Source: Nymphaea colorata
Lineage: Eukaryota > Streptophyta > Magnoliopsida > Nymphaeales > Nymphaeaceae
Direction: 5' to 3'
NCBI RefSeq assembly: GCF_008831285.2
Contig: NC_045140.1
Span: 11,032,505 to 11,096,504 of the forward strand
Length of the DNA: 64,000 nt
The translations under genes were made by a program, and so were the position numbers. Below are positions 21,217-31,758 of the stretch, piece after piece; the first letter of the stretch is position 1, and each line of letters starts with the position of its first letter. The notes under the pieces were generated by a model. The model did not search any database. It worked only from the letters and a program-made list of their open reading frames with translations, and was not told the DNA's origin.

Positions 21217-24200
21217 AAAGTTTTATGTTGTCAACTTTGTATTCCTTCTGTCGTTGTCATCTTTATTAGTATCTTTGCATGTAACTTTTAATGCAATATG
21301 AACCTTCATTTTGTCATCATTTTCGCCCAATAACTCTATTTTCTTATGTCATAAGGTGAATACTTGAAAGCCAACAAGATGGTTGAAACTAGATCGCAAG
21401 CTAAGCAGACTCCCCAAAACGAGGCTTCATCCTCTGAACTCCGTCCAGAAACACTTGGCCTCCCAGCAATCGAGCCAGAAGCTTACTATATGTTCCGTTT
21501 GTTCATGGAGCGATTCATGAAGGAGCAAGAAGAGCAAAAGGCTTTGATGGTTACTCCAGAGCCGGATAATGAAAAGACTGCCAAGCAGAAAAGAAAGAAG
21601 AAAAACAAGTCTTTTGTTGAAAATCAGGATGAAGACCATTTGGGTTCAGATTCGACAACTAGTAAGGAAGAAAAACCCGAACTGTCTTCTCTCAAAAGAA
21701 AAAGACAACAAAGAAAAATAAAAAGGGAAAAGATGTTATGATAGAAAACAGCTCACCCAGTCCTATCACCACTGAAAGTTCGGAAGAGAAGCCCAAAAGA
21801 AAAAGAAAACCTACCAAGAAAGTAAAAAAGACAAAGAAATACATCACTAGCAGCAGCTTAGACAGTGAGAGTTCTGAAGAAAAAGTAAAGGAGATCAAAG
21901 GCAAAAAGAAAAAGACCAGGCCAGAATTGGTCGAATCAAGTGATGATGAAAGTCCGACTAAGCACAGATTCTACGAAATGGAGAAAAGAATGAACAATCT
22001 TGAGCTTAGGGGGAAGGGGAAACGTTCATACTCATGTGAGGACTACTACCTTGGCATTGAAGGAGACGAAGACGTGAAAGGCTTGCCCAGAGAATTCATC
22101 AGATATGATGGAACCACTTGTCCACACGTTAATCTTTCAACCTTTTTCAATGATTGCTACAAAATTCAGACAAATAACAGAGCTTTGTTCCGATATTTTC
22201 CAAGAAGTCTTGAAGGCATTGTCGCATAATGGTATAAAGAAAATATCAATCCAATCGAGCTGAAGGAGTTTGACAAGTTGATTAACATGTTTGTTGAAAG
22301 ATTTGAACAAAATGCTCCCATGGCTCCAACCCTCAGTACCATTTGCAGTCTTCGTCAGAAACAAGGAGAAAAGGCTCGAGAATTCATCCAAAAATGGAGA
22401 ATGCAATGCAATAAGATGAAGGAGCCCATTTCTGAGACACAAGCCTTGTCACTCATTAGTTAAAATCTTGCCCAACCCTTGAAAAGTCTCATCCGCAATG
22501 CCCCGATCAAAACCTTTGCTGAGTTAATTGAACAAGCAAACTCGATAGAAGAAGGGATTGAGGAAGGAGATTTTGATGGAATTATTGCTCCTAAGTACAA
22601 AGAAGATGGAAAGAAAGGAAGAAGGACACAACTGCCTGTACAATTCATAGCCAATGCTGGCATTAGAAAGGACCATGATAATAACTACAAGCATGACAAG
22701 GGAGTCAGTTTCAAGAAGAACACACAGTTTCTCAAAGGCGACGATGAAAGGAAGAACAAACACCCAGGTTGGAGCTACGACCGGAAATTCACTCCTCTGA
22801 GCCAGTCTCGAGAGAAGATCCTGGAATACCTTCTCGCCAAAGGAACTATTGTATTGCCAAAAGTATCAGAGTCTCCGAAAATGATGGAGGAAATAAAGAA
22901 AAACTGTGCAAGTTTTATCGTACCCCTGATCATGACACTGAGGATTGTTTTGTCCTCAAAAATATTATTCAAGTCTTCATCAACAAAGATCTCAAGATTT
23001 GTGATGATAGTACCCCTGAGATACTAAGGAATCCATTCCCTGACCACGGAAAGGCGGCAATAGCCATGATCACTACAGGCACTCCACTTCCGTATCATCC
23101 ACAAGAGCACATTCGACCTTATATTGGGAGCAGCTCACACAAAGTCATGGTGGTAGACCAAGGTAAGGAACCTCTAGATTTCATTGCTATGATGAATGGC
23201 AGGATAGAAAGTTTGTCCAAGAAACTTCCTATGATTCCAAAGACTTTTATCTTACAAGGCGATGAATCATCAAATGACTCCTCAGATGAAGATCCATGCT
23301 ATTTGGATGTTCTCTCCTTGGAAGAACGTATGGATGAGGGAGACTCGATTCAAGCTTCTAAAAATCAATCAATTACCTTCTCAGAAAAAGACCTCTCAAA
23401 ATGGAGATATTTCCATGAAGATGCTCTTTACATCGTTGTTCAGGTCAATGGGATGACGGTGACACATGTTTTGATTGATGGAGGAAGTGGTTTGAATATT
23501 TGTCCTGATCTCACGGCTAAAACATTGGGGTTTCGTGAAAACAAACATCGTTCTGATAATACCAAGATCTACGGATACGATGGCCGAGGCATGAACAGCA
23601 AAGGTACCCTCGACATGAATGTGATCATTGAAAATACTAGCCATTGTATGTATTCATGTGGTAGATGTACCACCATCATACAACCTGCTTTGGGACGACC
23701 TTGGATCCATCAAGTACGAGGGATCTCATCCACTCTTCATCAATGCCTGAAATGGAATTTGGTCCATCAGTCATCACTGTCCGTGCTAAGGATCCGGTCA
23801 AGAGGTTGAGGCAACCTATGCTCCCTAGGCCAATTGATCCGGTAGATGTACCGAGCATAAGAACAACAAATGACAGACCTTTGGAAGAATGGATGCAGAA
23901 CATGGAGATAGAGGAACCATCTGGGAATGCTTATACTATTTCAAGCAATTGTGAAAGTTACCAAGAACACCTATTGTATGTTCATTTCATGAAAAACCCC
24001 AAGGGTTTTCAGTTGCTTCTGAAAGGTGGCTACCGTCCATTCACTGGCCTTGGGAAAAATGAAGATGGCATCTTGCAACCGATTAGCATATCTTTTCAGA
24101 TGAACATGAGAGGACTGGGATATCATGAAGGAATTGAAGAAGATCTTGAGGGCTAATAGTATTCACTTTGTTTCAAAATCCTCCATGAATTTGTAATTTT

Positions 24201-24526
24201 GAACATCTTTTTGTCTTGTCTCATGAGAGAACCCATTTTATGAACTAAGAACCTTTTTTTTTTATATATATGCAAATGCAAGTAATTTTTTGTTGTCAAT
24301 TTTGTCCAACTCTTTCCTTATCCTCTTTACAGGATGTCGGAACTCAATATGTCTCAGTTTATCTTTTTCCACGAAAGTCCCCCCAGAAAGCATTTATCGA
24401 ACAACAGTCGGTGAATGGAACTATGGCAATACCCGAGTCAGAATTACCAGAATTCACTCAATTCAGAAACAAGAACATCCTTCATCTTTGGTGAATGATC
24501 CAATTGAAGAAATTAATATTGGAACA
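21165..24526 (+). repeat. gag-protease block left of the gap, near-identical to 24627-27998
   Basis: The block begins 'agaatatgctgagtgg' and ends exactly at the N run with 'attaatattggaaca'; the second block begins and ends with the same words. Most differences are single-base length changes in homopolymer or near-homopolymer runs, and in the left copy they grow denser towards the gap. This is the pattern of two overlapping contig ends rather than a biological duplication. Confidence 0.85.
21379..24156 (+). pseudogene. gag-protease of the Tat-type element, left (gap-adjacent) copy
   Basis: It starts MVETRSQAKQ. The N-terminal part is Lys/Glu/Ser-rich. Then comes the gag capsid-like region (GLPREFIRYDG, RYFPRSLEG) with in-frame TAA stops at 22227-22229 and 22461-22463. 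Next is a CCHC-like knuckle CKFYRTPDHDTEDC, whose expected first His is Tyr. The protease region has VLIDGGSGLNI (Asp-Gly-Gly at the usual Asp-Ser/Thr-Gly). Then a G-patch-like GYRPFTGLGKNEDGI. This copy has extra frameshifts at about 21700, 22888, 23645, 23690 and 23760 that the right-hand copy lacks, so they are probably sequencing or assembly errors. Confidence 0.8.
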
Positions 24527-24626
24527 NNNNNNNNNNNNNNNNNNNNNNNNNNNNNNNNNNNNNNNNNNNNNNNNNNNNNNNNNNNNNNNNNNNNNNNNNN
24601 NNNNNNNNNNNNNNNNNNNNNNNNNN
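24527..24626. other. assembly gap of exactly 100 N
   Basis: One hundred N, the conventional size for a gap of unknown length. Near-identical sequence on both sides suggests that there may be no missing sequence and that the flanks overlap. Confidence 0.98.
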
Positions 24627-24836
24627 AGAATATGCTGAGTGGTGGGATGCCAACCGCACATCATCTTCCCTAAAAAAGTTTTATGTTGTCAACTTTGTAT
24701 TCCTTCTGTCGTTGTCATCTTTATTAGTATCTTTGCATGTAACTTTTAATGCAATATGAACCTTCATTTTGTCATCATTTTCGCCCAATAACTCTATTTT
24801 CTTATGTCATAAGGTGAATACTTGAAAGCCAACAAG

Positions 24837-27601
24837 ATGGTTGAAACTAGATCGCAAGCTAAGCAGACTCCCCAAACGAGGCTTCATCCTCTGAACTCCG
24901 TCCAGAAACACTTGGCCTCCCAGCAATCGAGCCAGAAGCTTACTATATGTTCCGTTTGTTCATGGAGCGATTCATGAAGGAGCAAGAAGAGCAAAAGGCT
25001 TTGATGGTTACTCCAGAGCCGGATAATGAAAAGACTGCCAAGCAGAAAAGAAAGAAGAAAAACAAGTCTTTTGTTGAAAATCAGGATGAAGACCATTTGG
25101 GTTCAGATTCGACAACTAGTAAGGAAGAAAAACCCGAACTGTCTTCTCTCAAAAAGAAAAAGACAACAAAGAAAAATAAAAAGGGAAAAGATGTTATGAT
25201 AGAAAACAGCTCACCCAGTCCTATCACCACTGAAAGTTCGGAAGAGAAGCCCAAAAGAAAAAGAAAACCTACCAAGAAAGTAAAAAAGACAAAGAAATAC
25301 ATCACTAGCAGCAGCTTAGACAGTGAGAGTTCTGAAGAAAAAGTAAAGGAGATCAAAGGCAAAAAGAAAAAGACCAGGCCAGAATTGGTCGAATCAAGTG
25401 ATGATGAAAGTCCGACTAAGCACAGATTCTACGAAATGGAGAAAAGAATGAACAATCTTGAGCTTAGGGGGAAGGGGAAACGTTCATACTCATGTGAGGA
25501 CTACTACCTTGGCATTGAAGGAGACGAAGACGTGAAAGGCTTGCCCAGAGAATTCATCAGATATGATGGAACCACTTGTCCACACGTTAATCTTTCAACC
25601 TTTTTCAATGATTGCTACAAAATTCAGACAAATAACAGAGCTTTGTTCCGATATTTTCCAAGAAGTCTTGAAGGCATTGTCGCATAATGGTATAAAGAAA
25701 ATATCAATCCAATCGAGCTGAAGGAGTTTGACAAGTTGATTAACATGTTTGTTGAAAGATTTGAACAAAATGCTCCCATGGCTCCAACCCTCAGTACCAT
25801 TTGCAGTCTTCGTCAGAAACAAGGAGAAAAGGCTCGAGAATTCATCCAAAAATGGAGAATGCAATGCAATAAGATGAAGGAGCCCATTTCTGAGACACAA
25901 GCCTTGTCACTCATTAGTTAAAATCTTGCCCAACCCTTGAAAAGTCTCATCCGCAATGCCCCGATCAAAACCTTTGCTGAGTTAATTGAACAAGCAAACT
26001 CGATAGAAGAAGGGATTGAGGAAGGAGATTTTGATGGAATTATTGCTCCTAAGTACAAAGAAGATGGAAAGAAAGGAAGAAGGACACAACTGCCTGTACA
26101 ATTCATAGCCAATGCTGGCATTAGAAAGGACCATGATAATAACTACAAGCATGACAAGGGAGTCAGTTTCAAGAAGAACACACAGTTTCTCAAAGGCGAC
26201 GATGAAAGGAAGAACAAACACCCAGGTTGGAGCTACGACCGGAAATTCACTCCTCTGAGCCAGTCTCGAGAGAAGATCCTGGAATACCTTCTCGCCAAAG
26301 GAACTATTGTATTGCCAAAAGTATCAGAGTCTCCGAAAATGATGGGAGGAAATAAAGAAAAACTGTGCAAGTTTTATCGTACCCCTGATCATGACACTGA
26401 GGATTGTTTTGTCCTCAAAAATATTATTCAAGTCTTCATCAACAAAGATCTCAAGATTTGTGATGATAGTACCCCTGAGATACTAAGGAATCCATTCCCT
26501 GACCACGGAAAGGCGGCAATAGCCATGATCACTACAGGCACTCCACTTCCGTATCATCCACAAGAGCACATTCGACCTTATATTGGGAGCAGCTCACACA
26601 AAGTCATGGTGGTAGACCAAGGTAAGGAACCTCTAGATTTCATTGCTATGATGAATGGCAGGATAGAAAGTTTGTCCAAGAAACTTCCTATGATTCCAAA
26701 GACTTTTATCTTACAAGGCGATGAATCATCAAATGACTCCTCAGATGAAGATCCATGCTATTTGGATGTTCTCTCCTTGGAAGAACGTATGGATGAGGGA
26801 GACTCGATTCAAGCTTCTAAAAATCAATCAATTACCTTCTCAGAAAAAGACCTCTCAAAATGGAGATATTTCCATGAAGATGCTCTTTACATCGTTGTTC
26901 AGGTCAATGGGATGACGGTGACACATGTTTTGATTGATGGAGGAAGTGGTTTGAATATTTGTCCTGATCTCACGGCTAAAACATTGGGGTTTCGTGAAAA
27001 CAAACATCGTTCTGATAATACCAAGATCTACGGATACGATGGCCGAGGCATGAACAGCAAAGGTACCCTCGACATGAATGTGATCATTGAAAATACTAGC
27101 CATTGTATTGTATTTCATGTGGTAGATGTACCACCATCATACAACCTGCTTTTGGGACGACCTTGGATCCATCAAGTACGAGGGATCTCATCCACTCTTC
27201 ATCAATGCCTGAAATGGAATTTTGGTCCATCAGTCATCACTGTCCGTGCTAAGGATCCGGTCAAGAGGTTGAGGCAACCTATGCTCCCTAGGCCAATTGA
27301 TCCGGTAGATGTACCGAGCATAAGAACAACAAATGACAGACCTTTGGAAGAATGGATGCAGAACATGGAGATAGAGGAACCATCTGGGAATGCTTATACT
27401 ATTTCAAGCAATTGTGAAAGTTACCAAGAACACCTATTGTATGTTCATTTCATGAAAAACCCCAAGGGTTTTCAGTTGCTTCTGAAAGGTGGCTACCGTC
27501 CATTCACTGGCCTTGGGAAAAATGAAGATGGCATCTTGCAACCGATTAGCATATCTTTTCAGATGAACATGAGAGGACTGGGATATCATGAAGGAATTTG
27601 A
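24837..27601 (+). pseudogene. gag-protease of the Tat-type element, right copy
   Basis: Same domains as the left copy, with a longer clean frame (25937-27601, 554 codons). That frame covers the end of gag, the CCHC-like knuckle, a linker, the protease motif VLIDGGSGLNI with LLLGRPWIHQ downstream, and the G-patch-like segment GGYRPFTGLGKNEDGI followed by MNMRGLGY. In-frame TAA stops at 25685-25687 and 25919-25921 are the same as in the left copy, so they are true element mutations. One base is missing near 24872 compared with the left copy, close to the gap. The region between the protease and RT (27601-27970) has no clear domain. Confidence 0.85.
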
Positions 27602-27969
27602 AGAAGATCTTGAGGGCTAATAGTATTCACTTTTGTTTCAAAATCCTCCCATGAATTTTGTAATTTTGAACATCTTTTTGTCTTGTCTCATGAGAGAACC
27701 CATTTTATGAACTAAGAACCTTTTTTTTTTATATATATGCAAATGCAAGTAATTTTTTGTTGTCAATTTTGTCCAACTCTTTCCTTTATCCTCTTTACAG
27801 GATGTCGGAACTCAATATGTCTCAGTTTATTCTTTTTCCACGAAAGTCCCCCAGAAAGCATTTATCGAACAAGCAGTCGGTGAAATGGAACCTATGGCAA
27901 TACCCGAGTCAGAATTACCAGAATTCACTCAGATTCAGAAACAAGAACATCCTTCATCTTTGGTGAATG

Positions 27970-29315
27970 ATCCAATTGAAGAAATTAATATTGGAACAAG
28001 TGAAGATCTTAAAATTCTTCAAATTGGCACCAGTTTGTCAGTGAATGAGAAGAAAAGATTGGTGGACTTTCTTATAAGTAACCAAGAAGCTTTTGCTTAG
28101 ACTTATGAAGATATGCCAGGCTTAGACCCCCAATTGGTTGAACATCGTTTGCCCTTAAATCCTAATTGCAAGCCGATTAAGCAAAAATTGCGCAAGCTTG
28201 ACCCTCGACTAGAAGGCCCTGTAAAAGAAGGACTAGAGGACTTGCTAAAGGCAAAATTCATTCGTGCCATCGATTACCCCGAATGGTTGGCGAACATCGT
28301 GGTGGTCCCCAAGAAAAATGGCAAAGTTAGGTTGTGCATCGACTTTCGAGACTTGAACAAAGCCACACCGAAGGATGATTATCCTCTTCCAAACATTGAT
28401 CTATTGGTAGACAGTACTGCAGGCCATGCAATGTTTTCTTTCATGGATGGATATTCGGGATATAATCAAATCAAATTAGCAGTCAAAGATCAACCTAAGA
28501 CCGCTTTTACTACACCCTGGGGTACTTTTTGTTACACGGTAATACCATTTGGGTTGAAGAATGCTGGAGCAACCTATCAAAGAGCTATGGCCGCCATCTT
28601 CCATGACCAGATGCATAAAATCATGGATGCATATATCGATGATATATTGATCAAATCCAAGACAAGAGAAGATCACATTGAAATTCTTGCCCAAGTATTC
28701 GAGAGGCTTTTACAGTACAAGCTTCGCCTGAATCCTCAAAAATGTGTGTTCGGGGTTGAGTCAGGCAAACTGTTGGGTTTCATGGTCAGTAAGAAGGGAA
28801 TTGAAATGGATCTTACAAAAGCTAATGCAATAATCGATATGCCACCACCTACCAATATCAAGGAGTTGCGAAGCTTGCAAGGACGAATCTAATCCATCAG
28901 ACGATTCATTTCCAATCTGGCCATGAGATGCGAGCCATTCAACCAGCTACTGAGGAAAGGTGTCAAGTTTGAATGGGGTTTTGAATGCCAACAGTCATTC
29001 AAAAGGATCAAGAAATACCTTCTAAATCCACCAATTCTAAAACCACCAACGTTGGGTAGACCACTGCTGCTTTACATCACAGTGAATGAGTCAGCATGTG
29101 GCGGCATTTTGGCACAATATGAGGAAGGAAGTCGCATTGAATATGCAATCTATTACATTAGCAAGACTTTTGTTCAGTACGAAAAGAAGTACTCTCCAAT
29201 AGAGAAAACTTGTCTGGCATTGGTTTGGATGTGTCAGAAGTTGAGACATTATTTATTAGCTTGTGAGGTCAAGATACTCTCCAAACTAAATCCTCTCAAG
29301 TACATCTTGGAATAA
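27970..29315 (+). pseudogene. pol: reverse transcriptase and first RNase H of the Tat-type element
   Basis: The RT runs from about 28113 with WLANIVVVPKKNGKVRLCID, then TPWGTFCYTVIPFGLKNAGA. The catalytic YIDD is at 28632-28643. LLGFMVSKKGIE follows. An Asp-less RNase H-like segment (LYITVNESACGGIL to ALALVW-like SPIEKTCLALVW) follows the RT, as in Ty3/gypsy elements. In-frame stops interrupt it: TAG 28098-28100, TAA 28890-28892, TAA 29313-29315. It reverse-transcribes element RNA when intact; this copy cannot make a full protein. Confidence 0.88.
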
Positions 29316-29506
29316 CCATTCCTTAATGGGCGTATCGCAAAATGGCAAGTTCTGTTGATGCAATATGATCTTGAATATGTGTCTCAAAAGTCAATCAAAG
29401 ACAAACAATTGCAGATCAGTTAGCAGACTTCCCTCAGTACGAAGAAATCAGAACAAATGATGAGTTTCCAGATGAACATGTACTAAGATTGGAAACGGTT
29501 CCGACA

Positions 29507-29880
29507 TGGAAGATGTACTTTGACGGGTCCAGAAATGTGATGGGAGCAGGCATAGGCATCTTACTCATCACTCCAGAAAGCGAAAAGACTCTTTAAAACT
29601 TGATTTTCCATGTACCCATAACATGGCTGAATATGAAGCCCTCATACAAGGACTTCGTTCTTTATTGAGTTTTCAAGTGAAAAGAGTGAATGCATTCGGC
29701 GACTCTCAGCTTATTATAAATCAAGTGAATGGAGAATGGCAAGTCAAAGATGAAAAGTTGGTGTCATATCAAGAAATTGCTACCTCCTTAATCTGTCAAT
29801 TCGAAGAAGTACAATTGGCTCACGTAAAAAGAGAAGGTAACCCTATTGCAGATGGCCTCGCGAGCTTAGGATCGACCATC
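29507..29880 (+). pseudogene. second, archaeal-type RNase H (aRNH) of the Tat-type element
   Basis: MYFDGSRNVMGAGIGILL, then MAEYEALIQGLR, then FGDSQLIINQVNGEW, and AHVKREGNPIADGLA give the Asp, Glu, Asp and terminal Asp of an RNase HI fold. An additional RNase H between the gypsy RNase H and the integrase is a hallmark of the Tat lineage. A frameshift near 29597 splits it; another near 29400 separates it from the upstream frame. Confidence 0.85.
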
Positions 29881-30059
29881 ACTTTTCGAACCAATGAAGC
29901 AATCCGTTCTTTTGAGATTGGAAGATTAGAACACCCTGCTTTTGAAACGATGACGCATGTTCATCATATCCAAGGAGGGAATACGCCTTGGTACCATGAC
30001 ATCAAAAGGTACATTGAAAGCGGAGAATTCTCGACTGAAATGTCTAAAAATGAACAAAA

Positions 30060-31236
30060 AGCAATACAACGTATGTCAGCAAGGTACTTTATCCTAGCAG
30101 GGGTATTATACAGACGTGGATTTAGCACTGAATACTCTCGGTGCCTTCATGAAGATGAGGCAAAGAAAGTAATCGAAGAATCACATCGAGGAGATTGTGG
30201 AGGCCATGTTGGTTACCAAACCCTCACCAAACAAGTAATTCGAGCAGGGTATTATTGGCCTACCATGCAAAAAGATTGTCACCAATTTGTCAAAAGATGC
30301 AAAGAATGTCAACTGCATACTCCAGTAATTCATGCCCCAGCCTCTCACTTGCATTCTGTGACATCTCCTTGGCCGTTTTCAATGTGGGCCTTTGACGTAG
30401 TCGGACCGATATCCCCTGCAGCTTCTAATGACCATAAGTATTTTCTTGCTGCAACGGATTATTTTACCAAGTGGGTAGAAGTTGTCACACTCAGAACAGT
30501 GGAAGGACGTCATGTAGTGTCCTTCATTCACAAAAATCTTCTTTGCAGATTTGGAGTCCCTCATGATATAGTATCAGACAACGGAACTCATTTCAAGAAT
30601 GAAAAGATGAGGCAATTGTGCAGCAAGTACCACATCACGCATCATTTTTCAGCTCCTTATTATCCCCAAGGCAATGGACAAGCAGAGGCTACCAACTAGA
30701 TCTTGATCCGCATCTTGGAACGGACAGTAGAAACTGGAAGAGATTGGCATGAAAAGATGCACAACGCTCTATGGGCATATCGCACCACTATGAGAACTCC
30801 AACAAATGCCACTCCAGCAGAGCTAGTCTATGGAACAGAAGTGGTTCTACCATTACATGTGTTGAAACCTGCTTTGAAGTTCGCTTCTCTCATAGAGCTC
30901 CCTCTTACTCAATATCAACAAAAAAGGCTAATGCAACTCGATTTGCTAGATGAAAAGAGGCTAAAAGCGGCTGAACATGCTGAAGCATATCGCCAAAGGG
31001 TAGCCAGACAATTTGCCAAGTCAGTTATCGAGAGACAGTTCAAAGTGAATGATTCAGTCCTACGATCTGCAGTGTACCTGAGAGGACGACCACGAGGCAA
31101 GTGGGCACCAGATTGGGAAGGCCCATATGTCATTAAGGAAGTTTTGCCCCACAATTCATACCGACTAATTGATGGTGATAGGGTGGAATTTGCCGATCCT
31201 GTTAATGCCCTTCACCTCAAGAAATTTTATGCCTAG
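30060..31236 (+). pseudogene. integrase of the Tat-type element
   Basis: Zinc-binding N-terminus: ESHRGDCGGHVG and CKECQ. Core: WAFDVVGPI, then IVSDNGTHF, then QGNGQAEATN supplying the catalytic Asp, Asp and Glu. A TAG stop at 30697-30699 lies straight after the catalytic Glu. The frame resumes as ERTVETGRDWHEKM and ALWAYRTT and ends with RPRGKWAPDWEGPYVI, the C-terminal DNA-binding part, at 31236. Apart from the stop the domain is complete. Confidence 0.9.
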
Positions 31237-31373
31237 TTCTCTTGTATTCATTTTCCAATCAATGTCAAAACATTTGTGTTTCCACATCAACTATTCAATC
31301 TAGATTCTTCCCAGTTGTAAAACATAACAATTACACTGGAGCATTTTTATTTTTTTTATCGCTCAGGGCTTGA

Positions 31374-31665
31374 AAGCAACCCGTGCAGTTAAAGGGTTAA
31401 ACCTGCAATATGAGGGCAACCCATGCAGGCAAGGGGTTAAACCTACAATGCTAGCCAAAGTAACCCATGCAGGCAAAGGGGTTAAACTTGTACTACAAGC
31501 CAAAGCAACTCACACAGTTAAAGGGTTCAACTTGTGATGCAAGTCAAGGCAACCCATTCAGGGGGTTAAACCTGAATTTGAAATCGGCAAACCCATGCAG
31601 GTAAGGGGTTAAACCTATAATTTAAGCTCAAACAACCCATTCAGGTAAGGGGTAAAGCCTGAAAC
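31374..31665 (+). repeat. tandem repeats between integrase and 3' LTR
   Basis: About seven imperfect units of roughly 40 bp around 'gcaacccatgcaggcaag' and 'gggttaaacct'. Such 3' untranslated minisatellites are known from Tat/Ogre elements. No coding function. Confidence 0.85.
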
Positions 31666-31745
31666 ATCTCTATGAAAATGTCTTGTTTGAAAAATTTGTG
31701 GCGTTTATCTTTGTCACTAAGCACGGCTAACACCGGCTTATTAAC

Positions 31746-31758
31746 AAAGAGGGGCATC
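31746..31758 (+). other. polypurine tract of the Tat-type element
   Basis: 'aaagagggg' followed by 'catc' directly before the TGTAATC start of the 3' LTR; it would prime plus-strand DNA synthesis. Confidence 0.75.

Noticed and set aside
21165-27998. True tandem duplication of gag-protease within the element
   Set aside because: The 100-N gap, matching block ends and run-length differences near the gap fit contig overlap better.
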